Of a stretch of 64,000 bases of DNA, positions 56,037-64,000 are shown piece by piece. A program made the translations under genes and the position numbers. Below the pieces are notes generated by a model that saw nothing but the letters and a program-made list of their open reading frames with translations, ran no database searches and had not been told where the DNA came from. Position 1 is the stretch's first letter. Every line of letters begins with the position of its first letter. Source of the DNA: Akkermansiaceae bacterium (GTDB taxonomy: Bacteria > Verrucomicrobiota > Verrucomicrobiia > Verrucomicrobiales > Akkermansiaceae); the NCBI GenBank assembly GCA_026421245.1, contig JAPKDJ010000003.1, positions 1 to 64,000 on the forward strand, in the 5' to 3' direction.

Positions 56037-56114
56037 ATGACGAAAAACATAAGGCGACTCCTCGCCGGAGCACTTCTCGGACTGTCGTCGTGCGCTCCTT
56101 CACCTCCTGCCTGA
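56037..56114 (+). CDS. possible 25-residue micro-lipoprotein
   Basis: ATG 56037 encodes MTKNIRRLLAGALLGLSSC followed by six residues (APSPPA) and TGA. The signal and lipobox LSSC are convincing but no good ribosome site is seen. It lies just after the interrupted lipoprotein at 55893 and ends in the same proline-rich style, so the two may be duplicates or both relics. Apart from these, the interval 55849-56288 holds only the rplS leader. Confidence 0.35.
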   Translation: MTKNIRRLLAGALLGLSSCAPSPPA

Positions 56115-56288
56115 GGAGCAACCTGAGGGGGCACTCCCTAAATCATCCGTGTGATGATTCACTTTGACCGGGCCGAGATCAACAATACCGGCCTTTTTTG
56201 CCTCAAACCCGTGTCATTCATGAAAAAACGTTTGCATTCGTGATGCGATTCCCGTAGTTCCTCCGCCCCGCCAACCCAACTTACGACC

Positions 56289-56633
56289 ATGGATATCATC
56301 AACAAGATCGAGAAAGAGCAAATGAAATCAGACGTCGCCGACTTCAATGTCGGTGATACCGTCAAAGTTCACAACCGCGTGGTTGAAGGTGGCAAGGAGC
56401 GTATCCAGATTTTCCAGGGCATCGTTCTCGCCAGAGGCGGAAGCGGTATCAACCAGGCCTTCACCGTCCGTAAGATCTCCTACGGAACGGGCGTTGAGCG
56501 TGTTTACTCCGTCCACAGTCCCCGTATCGCTAAGGTCGAGGTGGTTTCCCGCGGAAAAGTTCGTCGCGCCAAGCTTCATTACCTCCGCGACCGTGTTGGC
56601 AAGCGCGCCATTCAGGTGAAATTAGCGGATTGA
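56289..56633 (+). CDS. rplS: 50S ribosomal protein L19
   Basis: A 114-residue full-length L19, located at the 30S-50S interface. It reads [19 protein letters not shown], then [59 protein letters not shown] and [17 protein letters not shown], all conserved. The usual trmD-rimM-rpsP neighbours are absent, so it is expressed alone, ending at a terminator. Confidence 0.97.
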   Translation: MDIINKIEKEQMKSDVADFNVGDTVKVHNRVVEGGKERIQIFQGIVLARGGSGINQAFTVRKISYGTGVERVYSVHSPRIAKVEVVSRGKVRRAKLHYLRDRVGKRAIQVKLAD

Positions 56634-56665
56634 TCTTCTCTGAATATCCGAAGTTTAAATTTTCA

Positions 56666-56705
56666 GGGCCGCTGAGAGGATTTTCTCTCCGCGGCTCTTT
56701 TTTGC
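56666..56705 (+). terminator. rho-independent terminator
   Basis: GCCGC and GAGAGGA pair with TCTCTC and GCGGC around a short loop, with small internal mismatches, followed by CTTTTTT. It ends the rplS transcript. Confidence 0.8.
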
Positions 56706-56744
56706 ACTTCACCTGGCCCCTTCCCTCTCCCACTCTTATTAGCC

Positions 56745-57704
56745 GTGCGAATCCACTGGGCCATTATCGTTTTAGCCGTGATCGGGACCATCCTGCTCAC
56801 CTGGCACATTCGTACCAAGGATTTCGACTTTATGAGTCCACAGGGAATCACCCTTCCTCCCGAAGATGATGGTTCGGACCTCGCCGTGGGAGCAGCCGTT
56901 CTCCAACCCAAGATCGAAAAGAACCCAAGAGTCGCTGAGGTCCTTGGAAATCCAGAGGAATCAGAAGAGCCGGAAATTCCAGAGATCTCTGATCTCGACC
57001 TCGGAGACCTCGATTCCAGCCCCGGACTCGATAGTTACCGTGATTTCGCACAAAACAATCCCCCGGACCGCCTTTTCGAACTCTCCTCCACTCTCCGGGC
57101 CAGAGGACAGTTCCAACGAGCCCTTCTCGCCTTCGAACGGGTGATCGATACCAGCAAAGCTGACTCCAAGGCCCTCGACGAAGCTTCCAAGGGCATCTCC
57201 ACTCTTTCCCCGACCCTCCCCCGATGGAACATTGACTCCACCAATGAAATCCCGCTAACTCTGCATCTTGGAACTACCCGTCTTGCCGACGACTCTCTTA
57301 AGGCCGCCGCGCTTGAAGTTGCCACCATCATCCGAAAGTCCTCGGGCGACCAGCTCGAGATCATGCCAAAGATCACCAGCAGCGGTAGCAAGGAAGCCAC
57401 AGCAGACGGCCCTGTCGCCTTATGGATTTCGACCGGAGGAAAAGACCCAACCTCCTCCGCAGTCCTCACCCTCCGCATGGCTGATGATAAAACAACTGCC
57501 CTCACCGAAATCTCCCTTGCTGTCTTTCAAGCTGTCCGCGGACACCTTGGCAAGCTTGGGTATCCCCTCCCTCCGCCTCTTCAGGCCAACAGTCGGGAAC
57601 TCCTGTCCATCCACATCACCCGTCTCATGTGGCGGGACTTCGCCCGATCGCTCCACGCACAACGAGATGCCACCGAAGCTGAAGAAGAAACAACCGAAAA
57701 TTAG
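56745..57704 (+). CDS. membrane-anchored hypothetical protein with TPR-like segment
   Basis: A 319-residue protein with a GTG start and an N-terminal helix (HWAIIVLAVIGTILLTWHI) that anchors it to the inner membrane. An acidic linker rich in Glu, Pro and Asp runs to about residue 100. A TPR-like pair follows (PPDRLFELSSTLRARGQFQRA then LLAFERVIDTSKADSKALDE). The rest is an alpha/beta domain I do not recognise. It is the first gene of a three-gene run, 45 bases before the YdjY-domain gene. A role in envelope assembly is possible but unproven. Confidence 0.65.
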   Translation: MRIHWAIIVLAVIGTILLTWHIRTKDFDFMSPQGITLPPEDDGSDLAVGAAVLQPKIEKNPRVAEVLGNPEESEEPEIPEISDLDLGDLDSSPGLDSYRDFAQNNPPDRLFELSSTLRARGQFQRALLAFERVIDTSKADSKALDEASKGISTLSPTLPRWNIDSTNEIPLTLHLGTTRLADDSLKAAALEVATIIRKSSGDQLEIMPKITSSGSKEATADGPVALWISTGGKDPTSSAVLTLRMADDKTTALTEISLAVFQAVRGHLGKLGYPLPPPLQANSRELLSIHITRLMWRDFARSLHAQRDATEAEEETTEN

Positions 57705-57749
57705 TTCCTAAGAAATTTTCTTAGAAATCGTTCTATTACCTGCAGAACC

Positions 57750-58526
57750 ATGCTCAAAAAGTCCCTCTTCCTCTCAATTCTCTTCTCACTGCCCGGATTT
57801 TGTGAAGAGGAGGCCACAAAGACGCCTCCAAAGCCCCAAATCAAACGGATCAACGATAACGAGTATCAGATCGGAAAAATCCAAATCGACAAAGAAAAAC
57901 GCCAGCTCAGCTTTGGAGCCGGCGTAAACATGACCAAGGGTCTCATTGAATACTGTCTCGCCACGACGAAGAGCGACAAAGTTCATGAAACCCTCTTTCT
58001 CACCGATGTTTCACCTCTCAACATCAACATTGCAATGAAGCTCCTTGGCATCAAGGAATCGAAAGAGCTCTTCGAAATTATCGACGAAGATTCATGGAAA
58101 CCCTCCGGTAAATTCCCCGAAGTCACGCCCGAGATCCACGCCGCCTCCCTCGTTGAGATCATCATTGAATGGAGTGAGGGCGATCAAAAGAAAACCTTCC
58201 CTGTCAACGAACTCATCCATCATATCAACTGGCCCAAGGAAACCGAAACTCCAAAACCCAACCAGGAAGTCAAAGCGGCCGAAGCCACTCTCAGCGTGAT
58301 GCAAAAAGGTCCTTGGCTAACCACCGGGTCCTACATCCATGAAGGCCGCTTCAAAGCCGAGGTCGGTGGAATCATCTTCGGCATCTACACCAACGAACAG
58401 GCGGTCGTAAACTTTTCTGGAAAAGATCGTCAACTGGGTGACGTTTGGATACCAAACGAAAAAGTCGTCCCAGCCGAGGGAACTGTCGTGAAAATCATCG
58501 TCAAACCTCACACTCCAAAGAAATGA
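57750..58526 (+). CDS. secreted YdjY-domain protein
   Basis: A 258-residue exported protein (signal FLSILFSLPGFCEE). Residues 40-170 match the YdjY domain: IQIDKEKRQLSFGAGVNMTKGLIEYCLATT, KVHETLFLTDVSPLNINIAMKLLG, then a beta-rich region. The biochemical role of YdjY is unknown. Its stop overlaps the start of the prenyltransferase-like gene by 4 bases (ATGA), so translation is coupled. Confidence 0.72.
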   Translation: MLKKSLFLSILFSLPGFCEEEATKTPPKPQIKRINDNEYQIGKIQIDKEKRQLSFGAGVNMTKGLIEYCLATTKSDKVHETLFLTDVSPLNINIAMKLLGIKESKELFEIIDEDSWKPSGKFPEVTPEIHAASLVEIIIEWSEGDQKKTFPVNELIHHINWPKETETPKPNQEVKAAEATLSVMQKGPWLTTGSYIHEGRFKAEVGGIIFGIYTNEQAVVNFSGKDRQLGDVWIPNEKVVPAEGTVVKIIVKPHTPKK

Positions 58527-59668
58527 AGAAGCTCATCGTCTCCGCTCTATTTGCGGTCACCGCCATCTCCGCAACTGCTCAGAAAAAAGCCGGTAATCCT
58601 CATCTTTCCTTGAAGCTCGAAGCTCAGGAGACCATTCACAAGGGAAACAAATTCCTCCTCGGGCAGCAACACGCTGACGGATCCTGGGGTGACCCAAAAC
58701 TCCCCGCTTTCACCGCTTATGTGCTTCGTTGCCTCCTTCTTGACCCAGCTTACGATGTCAAGGCACCCGCTCCCGCTCCCGTCAAAAAGGGACTTGCTTG
58801 GCTCGTCGCCCAACAAAAAGTCGATGGCGGAATTTACGGAAAAGGCATGGCAACTTACTGCACTGCCTCCTCCGTCATGGCACTCTACGTTGCCGACCCC
58901 CAGAAATACAAAGAGACCATCATCAAGGCCCGCGGCTTCCTCATCAACCAGCAGACCGACTGGGGCGTAAAAGGGGCAGACGACACCCAGTTTGATGGCG
59001 GCATCGGCTACGGGGGCACCTACGCCCACTCCGACCTCTCCAATACCCACCTTGCACTCGAGGCCCTCTACCACACCCGCGCCATCGCCACCGATACCGG
59101 AGACAAAAAGGTTCAGGATCTCGACTGGGGCGCCGCTCTCGCTTTCGTTTCCCGTTGCCAAAACCTTCAGGAAACCAATAAAGGTGAAAAAGTCGGCAAT
59201 GACGGAAGCTTCGTCTATTTCCCTGGCAATTCGAAAGCTGGTGAAGCTGTCGACAGCAAAACCGGTCGCATCGCCCTCCGTGGTTACGGCTCGATGTCCT
59301 ACGCCGGACTTCTCTCTCTCGTCTACGCCGACCTCGACGCAACCGACCCGCGCGTCAAGGGAGTCACCACTTGGATCAACGAAAACTACACCCTAGAGGA
59401 AAACCCCGGCCTCGGAGGCCAGGGGCTCTACTACTACTACCACGCTATGGCCAAGAGCCTTGTCGCTGCGAATATCCCCGAGCTAAAAGCCGAAAATGGG
59501 CTCAAAATCGACTGGCGCACTGACCTCGCCGCCAAAATCATCAATGCCCATCGCGAAGACGGATCATGGCTCAACACTGAAGCCAGCCGCTGGATGGAAA
59601 ATGATGCCATCCTTGTTTCCAGCTACGCCATCATGACCCTTCAGCAGATCCACTCTTCGCTGCAGTAA
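58523..59668 (+). CDS. secreted prenyltransferase/cyclase-fold repeat protein
   Basis: A 381-residue exported protein (signal KLIVSALFAVTAISATAQ) built as an alpha/alpha toroid of prenyltransferase/squalene-cyclase-type repeats. Examples are NKFLLGQQHADGSWGDPKL, GLAWLVAQQKVDGGIYG, FLINQQTDWG, and HREDGSWLNTEASRWMENDAI. The QW-like motifs are kept, but I see no DxDD of squalene-hopene cyclases. With a signal peptide, a protein- or glycan-binding role is as likely as terpene chemistry. ATG 58523 overlaps the YdjY gene stop. Confidence 0.78.
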   Translation: MKKLIVSALFAVTAISATAQKKAGNPHLSLKLEAQETIHKGNKFLLGQQHADGSWGDPKLPAFTAYVLRCLLLDPAYDVKAPAPAPVKKGLAWLVAQQKVDGGIYGKGMATYCTASSVMALYVADPQKYKETIIKARGFLINQQTDWGVKGADDTQFDGGIGYGGTYAHSDLSNTHLALEALYHTRAIATDTGDKKVQDLDWGAALAFVSRCQNLQETNKGEKVGNDGSFVYFPGNSKAGEAVDSKTGRIALRGYGSMSYAGLLSLVYADLDATDPRVKGVTTWINENYTLEENPGLGGQGLYYYYHAMAKSLVAANIPELKAENGLKIDWRTDLAAKIINAHREDGSWLNTEASRWMENDAILVSSYAIMTLQQIHSSLQ

Positions 59669-59716
59669 TCGTCCCTCCCATCCCCATATCGCAGACAAAA
59701 GCTGAATCAAAATTTC

Positions 59717-59747
59717 AACCCCACATGTCGTGTGGGGTTTCTTTTTT
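59717..59747 (+). terminator. rho-independent terminator
   Basis: AACCCCACA pairs perfectly with TGTGGGGTT around a 5-base loop, followed by TTCTTTTTT. It ends the three-gene run starting at 56745. Confidence 0.9.
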
Positions 59748-59865
59748 CTCTCACCCCGGTAGATCAAAGGCCAATCTCGTGAATCGCAGAGGGGAGGAAA
59801 CATCCCGGCAAGTGACTTGCCAAAGCCCTGGTAAGCTACCATCCAGCCCCCACTTCAAGTCCTCC

Positions 59866-60606
59866 TCAAAACAGCCTGCCCTGCTCCCCATCGTTAACCT
59901 CTGGAGCAGGCATCGGCGACCTCTCCCTCCTCGCTCCCTCCTCCTTCACTCCCAAGGTTGCAATCTCATACACCACCCGCTTCCTCCCCTTCCCTGTCGC
60001 AATTTCATTGCGAACCACCTTGGTTCCCAAAAGCTGCTCCAGTAGTTGCACCTCCATACGAGCGGCATTGGGATACTCCGCGTAAATTTTCGTCATCGGA
60101 CTGTGAAATTCCTCGATCCGGAATCCCGTCGAAGAATCATAGTGGCATTTGCTGAACCAACCCGATTTGTCCCGCACATCGGCCAACCGCGTCGCCTTTT
60201 CCACCATCGACTTTCCCGCCCGCACCTTCGGCTGCCATTGATCCCGAAGCAGCTGGAAATGGTGAAACAGTAATTTCTCCGGCGCTGAATCACCATAAAT
60301 CTGCCTCACCCCCTCCAGCACCGCCAATGTCAATCCGACCCCGGCTTCGGGAAAGAGCCCGTCGCATTTTGGAGTGAGACGATAAAGCTTCTCCGGCCTC
60401 CCCACTTCCTTCTTTTCACGTGGCACCCGCCATTCCTCCAAAAAACCCAACTCGGTCAGCTTGAGACAATGCTGCTTCACTCCCATGTAGCTCATCTTTA
60501 GTTCCCGCGCCAAATCCGACACCGGCATCCCTTCAGAAACCTTGATGGCTTCCAAAATGGCCGCCCAAGAAGCCCGCATCGTCTCTCTGTGAACATCTGA
60601 AAACAT
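59866..60606 (-). CDS. winged-helix transcriptional regulator (SufR/DeoR-like)
   Basis: A 246-residue regulator. Residues 10-85 form a winged helix: ASWAAILEAIKVSEGMPVSD, ELKMSYMGVKQHCLKLTELGFL, and a wing REKKEVGRPEKLYRLT. The arrangement resembles SufR-like repressors that bind an iron-sulfur cluster, but the typical C-terminal Cys set is not evident; only a lone Cys near residue 152 (KCHYD) is seen. Residues 90-210 may bind an effector or dimerise. It is divergent from the sulfatase gene with 99 bases between starts, so it could control that gene. Confidence 0.75.
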   Translation of the reverse strand: MFSDVHRETMRASWAAILEAIKVSEGMPVSDLARELKMSYMGVKQHCLKLTELGFLEEWRVPREKKEVGRPEKLYRLTPKCDGLFPEAGVGLTLAVLEGVRQIYGDSAPEKLLFHHFQLLRDQWQPKVRAGKSMVEKATRLADVRDKSGWFSKCHYDSSTGFRIEEFHSPMTKIYAEYPNAARMEVQLLEQLLGTKVVRNEIATGKGRKRVVYEIATLGVKEEGARRERSPMPAPEVNDGEQGRLF

Positions 60607-60705
60607 AAGCCCGGAAAGGTTGAGATTACTCGGTCGATCTCTTCACGGGAATCTTAATTTTAAGATCCCAAGTCCCGACACCGTAACCTACCTTCACAAA
60701 AATAC

Positions 60706-62883
60706 ATGAAACACTTCTTCGCTCTCACAACCGGCCTCACCATGGCCCTATCCGCAGCCGACCGGCCCAATATTCTCTTTATCTTCTCGGACGACCACGC
60801 TCCCAACGCCATCTCGTGCTACCCCGGCGGACTCTTTGACGACATCGCCCCGACTCCCGGCATCGACCGCATCGCCAAAGAAGGCATGCGCTTCGACCGC
60901 TCTTACTGCACCAACGCCATTTGCGGCCCCTCCCGCGCCTCCATCCTCACCGGTCAGCATTCCCACCTCAACGGCTTCATCGATAACGAATCATCCTACT
61001 TCGATGGCCTCCAAACGGCCTTTCCAAACCTCCTCCGCAACGCCGGCTACACCACTGCGATGATCGGCAAGTGGCACCTCCACTCAAATCCTGTCGGATT
61101 CGACTATTGGGAAGTCCTCCCAGGGCAGGGCGCCTACTACAATCCCGACTTCATCCAAATGGACAACAAGCGGAAAAAATTCCCGGGCCACTGCAATGAT
61201 CTCGTCACCGAAAAAGGCCTCGCCTGGCTCAAACAGGCTGCCGACTCTAACAAGCCCTTCATGGCTATGGTTCAATATAAGGCCCCCCACCGTAATTGGG
61301 CCCCCGCCTTCCGCCATCTTAACACCTTCGACGACATCGAGATGCCCGAACCCGAAACCCTCTTCGATGACTACTCCAACCGCTCTTCCGTTCTCAAAGA
61401 ACACGCCATGGGCATCCAAGGCCACATGTCTTGGAGTCACGACATGAAATTCCAGGGCCCAAACCTTTTCCCCAGCCACTTTACCGGGGGACATAAAGAC
61501 CACCAGCTCAACCGTCTCTCCGAAGAAGACCAAAAAACCTACGTCGCCGCCTACAACGACGAAAACCAAAAATTCATCACCGACATGCGCGACGGCAAGC
61601 TCGATCAAAAAGCCATCACCAAGTGGAAATACCAGCGTTACATCAAAGACTACCTTCGCGTCATCCGTTCCATGGATGAGGGCATCACCAAGATTCTTAA
61701 GCACCTCGATGACACCGGCCTCGCCAAAAACACCATCGTCATTTACTCCTCCGACCAAGGCTTCTACCTCGGCGAACACGGATGGTACGACAAACGCTGG
61801 ATGTTTGAAGAATCCCTCATGATGCCCTTCGTCGTCCGCTGGCCCGGAAAAATCAAGCCCGGCTCCGTTTCACAGGCCATGATCCAAAACATCGACTACG
61901 GCCCAACCTTCCTCGACCTTGCCGGCGCCGAAATCCCAGCCTCCATGCAGGGAAAGTCCCTCGTCCCGCTGTTCAAAACCTCCGGCGAAGCTCCCACAGA
62001 CTGGCGCGACTCCATCTACTACCGCTACTCCGGCGAGCGCACCCACAACGTTGCAGCCCACGACGGCGTCCGCACCACCGAACACAAACTCTTCTGGGTC
62101 CCAAAAACCAAAGAATACCAGCTCTTCGACATGAAGAAGGACCCGCAGGAAATGAAGTCCGTTCATAAGGATCCTGCCTACACCAACGTCTTCGCTGGGA
62201 TGAAAAAAGAACTCGATGATGCTCGCAAAAAATACCGCGTCCATTCGGCCATCATTGGGCAACCAAAGGATCAAGACTGGTGGAAAAAACGCCACGCCGC
62301 CATGAACCAAAAGGCAAAAAAACCCCACGACCTCCTCTTCATCGGAGACTCCATCACCCAGGGGTGGGAAGGTTCGGGTAAAGGAACCTGGGACAAATTC
62401 TACGGCAACCGTAAAACTCTCAACCTCGGCATCTCCGGCGACCGCACCGAACATGTCATCTGGCGTCTCGACAACGGAAACCTCAAAAACCAAAAGAAAG
62501 CCAAAGTCGCCGTCATCATGATCGGCACCAACAACACCGGCCACAAACTACAAGACCCCACCGAAGTCAAAGACGGCATCGGACGCATCATCTCAACCGT
62601 CCGAGCTCGCTGTCCACAAGCAAAAATCCTTCTCCTCGGCATCTTCCCGCGCGGCGTCAACCCGGACGATCCCAAGCGAAAAAACAACGTAGAGATCAAC
62701 GAACTCGTCTCAAAATTCCACAACGGCGAACGCATCCATTACCTCAATATCTCGGATAAATTCCTCACCAAGGAAGGCGTCCTCACCAAGGAAATTATGC
62801 CCGACGCCCTCCACCCAAAACAAAAGGGCTACGAGATCTGGGCCGAAGCGATCGAACCCAAACTCAAGGAGTTAGGGCTTTAA
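60706..62883 (+). CDS. sulfatase fused to SGNH/GDSL hydrolase
   Basis: A 725-residue exported bifunctional enzyme. Signal peptide 1-18 is followed by a formylglycine-dependent sulfatase (20-500). It has NILFIFSDDHAPN for calcium, CGPSRASILTG with Cys73 as the residue oxidised to formylglycine, MIGKWHLHS, and VIYSSDQGFYLGEHGWYDKR. The C-terminal 180 residues are an SGNH esterase: LLFIGDSITQGW near 546, NLGISGDRTEHV, MIGTNN, and the Asp-His pair in DALHPKQKGY. It may remove both sulfate and acetyl groups from an algal polysaccharide. Formylglycine also needs a separate maturase. Confidence 0.92.
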   Translation: MKHFFALTTGLTMALSAADRPNILFIFSDDHAPNAISCYPGGLFDDIAPTPGIDRIAKEGMRFDRSYCTNAICGPSRASILTGQHSHLNGFIDNESSYFDGLQTAFPNLLRNAGYTTAMIGKWHLHSNPVGFDYWEVLPGQGAYYNPDFIQMDNKRKKFPGHCNDLVTEKGLAWLKQAADSNKPFMAMVQYKAPHRNWAPAFRHLNTFDDIEMPEPETLFDDYSNRSSVLKEHAMGIQGHMSWSHDMKFQGPNLFPSHFTGGHKDHQLNRLSEEDQKTYVAAYNDENQKFITDMRDGKLDQKAITKWKYQRYIKDYLRVIRSMDEGITKILKHLDDTGLAKNTIVIYSSDQGFYLGEHGWYDKRWMFEESLMMPFVVRWPGKIKPGSVSQAMIQNIDYGPTFLDLAGAEIPASMQGKSLVPLFKTSGEAPTDWRDSIYYRYSGERTHNVAAHDGVRTTEHKLFWVPKTKEYQLFDMKKDPQEMKSVHKDPAYTNVFAGMKKELDDARKKYRVHSAIIGQPKDQDWWKKRHAAMNQKAKKPHDLLFIGDSITQGWEGSGKGTWDKFYGNRKTLNLGISGDRTEHVIWRLDNGNLKNQKKAKVAVIMIGTNNTGHKLQDPTEVKDGIGRIISTVRARCPQAKILLLGIFPRGVNPDDPKRKNNVEINELVSKFHNGERIHYLNISDKFLTKEGVLTKEIMPDALHPKQKGYEIWAEAIEPKLKELGL

Positions 62884-62926
62884 GGGAACCGCGGCACCCC
62901 CGCCGCTTCGCAAGCCTCCACAGAAA

Positions 62927-62949
62927 CGCCACCTCTTCCAGAGGTGGCG
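62927..62949. repeat. REP-like palindrome between convergent genes
   Basis: CGCCACCTCT and AGAGGTGGCG form a perfect 10-bp inverted repeat around TCC. There is no T-tract on either side. The core resembles the palindrome at 47111-47130. Confidence 0.6.
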
Positions 62950-62982
62950 CAACGAAAGGACGAGACCTTCCTCTCAAAAGAA

Positions 62983-64000
62983 TTAACGTCCCGGGCCTCT
63001 TCCTCCACCGCGGCCACCGCGTGAGGCGTCTTCGATGACTTTTTGTTGGGCTTCTTCGGAGAGTCCGCTTTTTGGGAGCCATTCTTTGGCTTCTTCGGAA
63101 TTGCTGCGCAGCCATGAGCGCGCCACAGATTCCATCGTATCGCTACGCGTTTCCTCATCATTGATGGACCCTGCCCACTCGGCAGCGAGAGCCGGATCTT
63201 CACGGTCAAAAGTGCGAGCAAATGAACTCACGGCTGCATCACGCGCCGGTGACACTGACATTGAAGTCAGGTATTCGCCGGCCGCGGTCGGGTCTTCACG
63301 AGTCCACTGCTCCATGGCCGTGCGCATCGCGCTCGCCTGACTGGCTTCGGGAAGTTCTTCAGCCCAGCTCACGGCAGATGCGGGGTCTTTGCGGGCTAAT
63401 TCCTCGGAAATCTCGCGCACCGCACGCTCGGCATAATCTTGATCGGCATGCGCCTTCACCCACTCCGCAGCTTCCTCCGGACTATTGCGCGCAAAGCCCT
63501 CGGCAACACGGTCAAAGGCCGCAGACTTAATAGAGCCATCAGGAAGGCTTTCAGCCCAAGCAGTCGCCTCTTTCATACCACGCTGCATTTGGGCTTTTGC
63601 AATGGCCTCCATTTGGCGGTCCACTGCAAAACCTCTCCAGCGGTCATCGCTACCACCCTCTTCGCCCGAAGCGCGCTGCTCTGCATCAATCGCCAGGACA
63701 TAGGCTGTCGCGGCCGATGGATCAGTGGAGGCCAGACCACTCACCATTCCCTGCACCAACATCGATTTTTCAAATCCGTTCTCAAGACCTTCGAGGTGAG
63801 CCTTGGCAGCCTCGGGGTCGGTGCTCGCCCAGCCCTTCATCGCTGCGATCGAAGCGAAGCCTCGGCGTCTTCCGTCACCATCCATTTCACCCACCGCCAT
63901 AAGTGCGGCCGCACCATCGATTTTGCCCCAAGCTTCAAGAAGCAAGCCCATTTGCTGTCCGGTGTCGCCCCCATTTTTCCCCTTCTCAAGAAGGGCCTCG
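62983..64000 (-). CDS. alpha-helical repeat protein, 5' end outside the window
   Basis: The frame is open to the right edge, so at least 338 residues and an unknown N-terminus. The protein consists of degenerate helical repeats of about 30-35 residues built on the pattern DP..A..W...L, for example STDPEAAKAHLEGL, KDPASAVSWAEELP, EDPTAAGEYLTSM and EDPALAAEWAGSI. It ends in a Gly/Arg-rich tail (GGRGGGRGPGR). Such repeat proteins are frequent in Verrucomicrobia and usually exported; the function is unknown. It converges on the sulfatase-SGNH gene across a palindrome. Confidence 0.7.
   Translation of the reverse strand, partial: EALLEKGKNGGDTGQQMGLLLEAWGKIDGAAALMAVGEMDGDGRRRGFASIAAMKGWASTDPEAAKAHLEGLENGFEKSMLVQGMVSGLASTDPSAATAYVLAIDAEQRASGEEGGSDDRWRGFAVDRQMEAIAKAQMQRGMKEATAWAESLPDGSIKSAAFDRVAEGFARNSPEEAAEWVKAHADQDYAERAVREISEELARKDPASAVSWAEELPEASQASAMRTAMEQWTREDPTAAGEYLTSMSVSPARDAAVSSFARTFDREDPALAAEWAGSINDEETRSDTMESVARSWLRSNSEEAKEWLPKSGLSEEAQQKVIEDASRGGRGGGRGPGR

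Overview
The window looks like chromosomal DNA of a verrucomicrobial bacterium, probably order Verrucomicrobiales. The evidence is the mix of secreted sulfatases, SGNH esterases, PQQ-type propeller proteins, a decayed DUF1501 gene, an H-X9-DG prepilin-like protein, several TIM-barrel sugar isomerases and a GtrA/GtrB locus among ordinary housekeeping genes. I see no phage, insertion sequence or CRISPR array. Decayed genes are common: sulfatase tail, truncated SGNH gene, DUF1501, corA, two or three small relics.

Layout. 1-4700: end of a NIPSNAP gene, a PQQ-like propeller protein, two gene relics, serS. 4.7-8.4 kb: hisG, a 34-residue basic ribosome-associated protein, a primary-type sigma factor, an OmpA lipoprotein and a WbuC-like cupin. 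8.4-12.1 kb: a minus-strand operon for glucosylglycerate synthesis and phosphorolysis. 12.2-19.1 kb: fpg, argF, then a GtrA/GtrB/polytopic glycosyl-transfer locus and a membrane alkaline-phosphatase-superfamily enzyme. 21.0-25.4 kb: a tight operon of aldose epimerase, Gfo/Idh/MocA dehydrogenase, sugar isomerase and a desaturase fused to a Rieske ferredoxin, recalling rhizopine moc genes. 25.4-28.5 kb: secreted esterase and an isochorismatase-ThuA fusion. 29.0-30.3 kb: tRNA-Pro, a glycosyltransferase and a tiny CPXCG protein. 31.8-36.6 kb: Ser/Thr kinase, a lipoprotein sharing its extracellular module, NhaC antiporter. 37-43.4 kb: secreted ThuA, SGNH and metzincin proteins and relics. 43.6-47.0 kb: sdhCAB. 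47.3-53.5 kb: Tricorn-like protease and ppdK. 54.5-59.7 kb: a lipoamide-dehydrogenase-type enzyme, rplS and a three-gene envelope operon. 59.9-64 kb: a winged-helix regulator, a sulfatase-SGNH fusion and a repeat protein cut by the window edge.

The most interesting signal is at 30160-30330 on the minus strand. A CPXCG-type cysteine-rich protein has an in-frame TGA exactly where the family has the second cysteine of its C-C pair. Seventeen bases after the TGA begins the GGTCG loop of a 5-bp hairpin, resembling the E. coli fdhF SECIS. The longer frame ends in a TGATG overlap with the next gene. I infer a selenocysteine-containing CPXCG protein, a family I do not know to be described as a selenoprotein.
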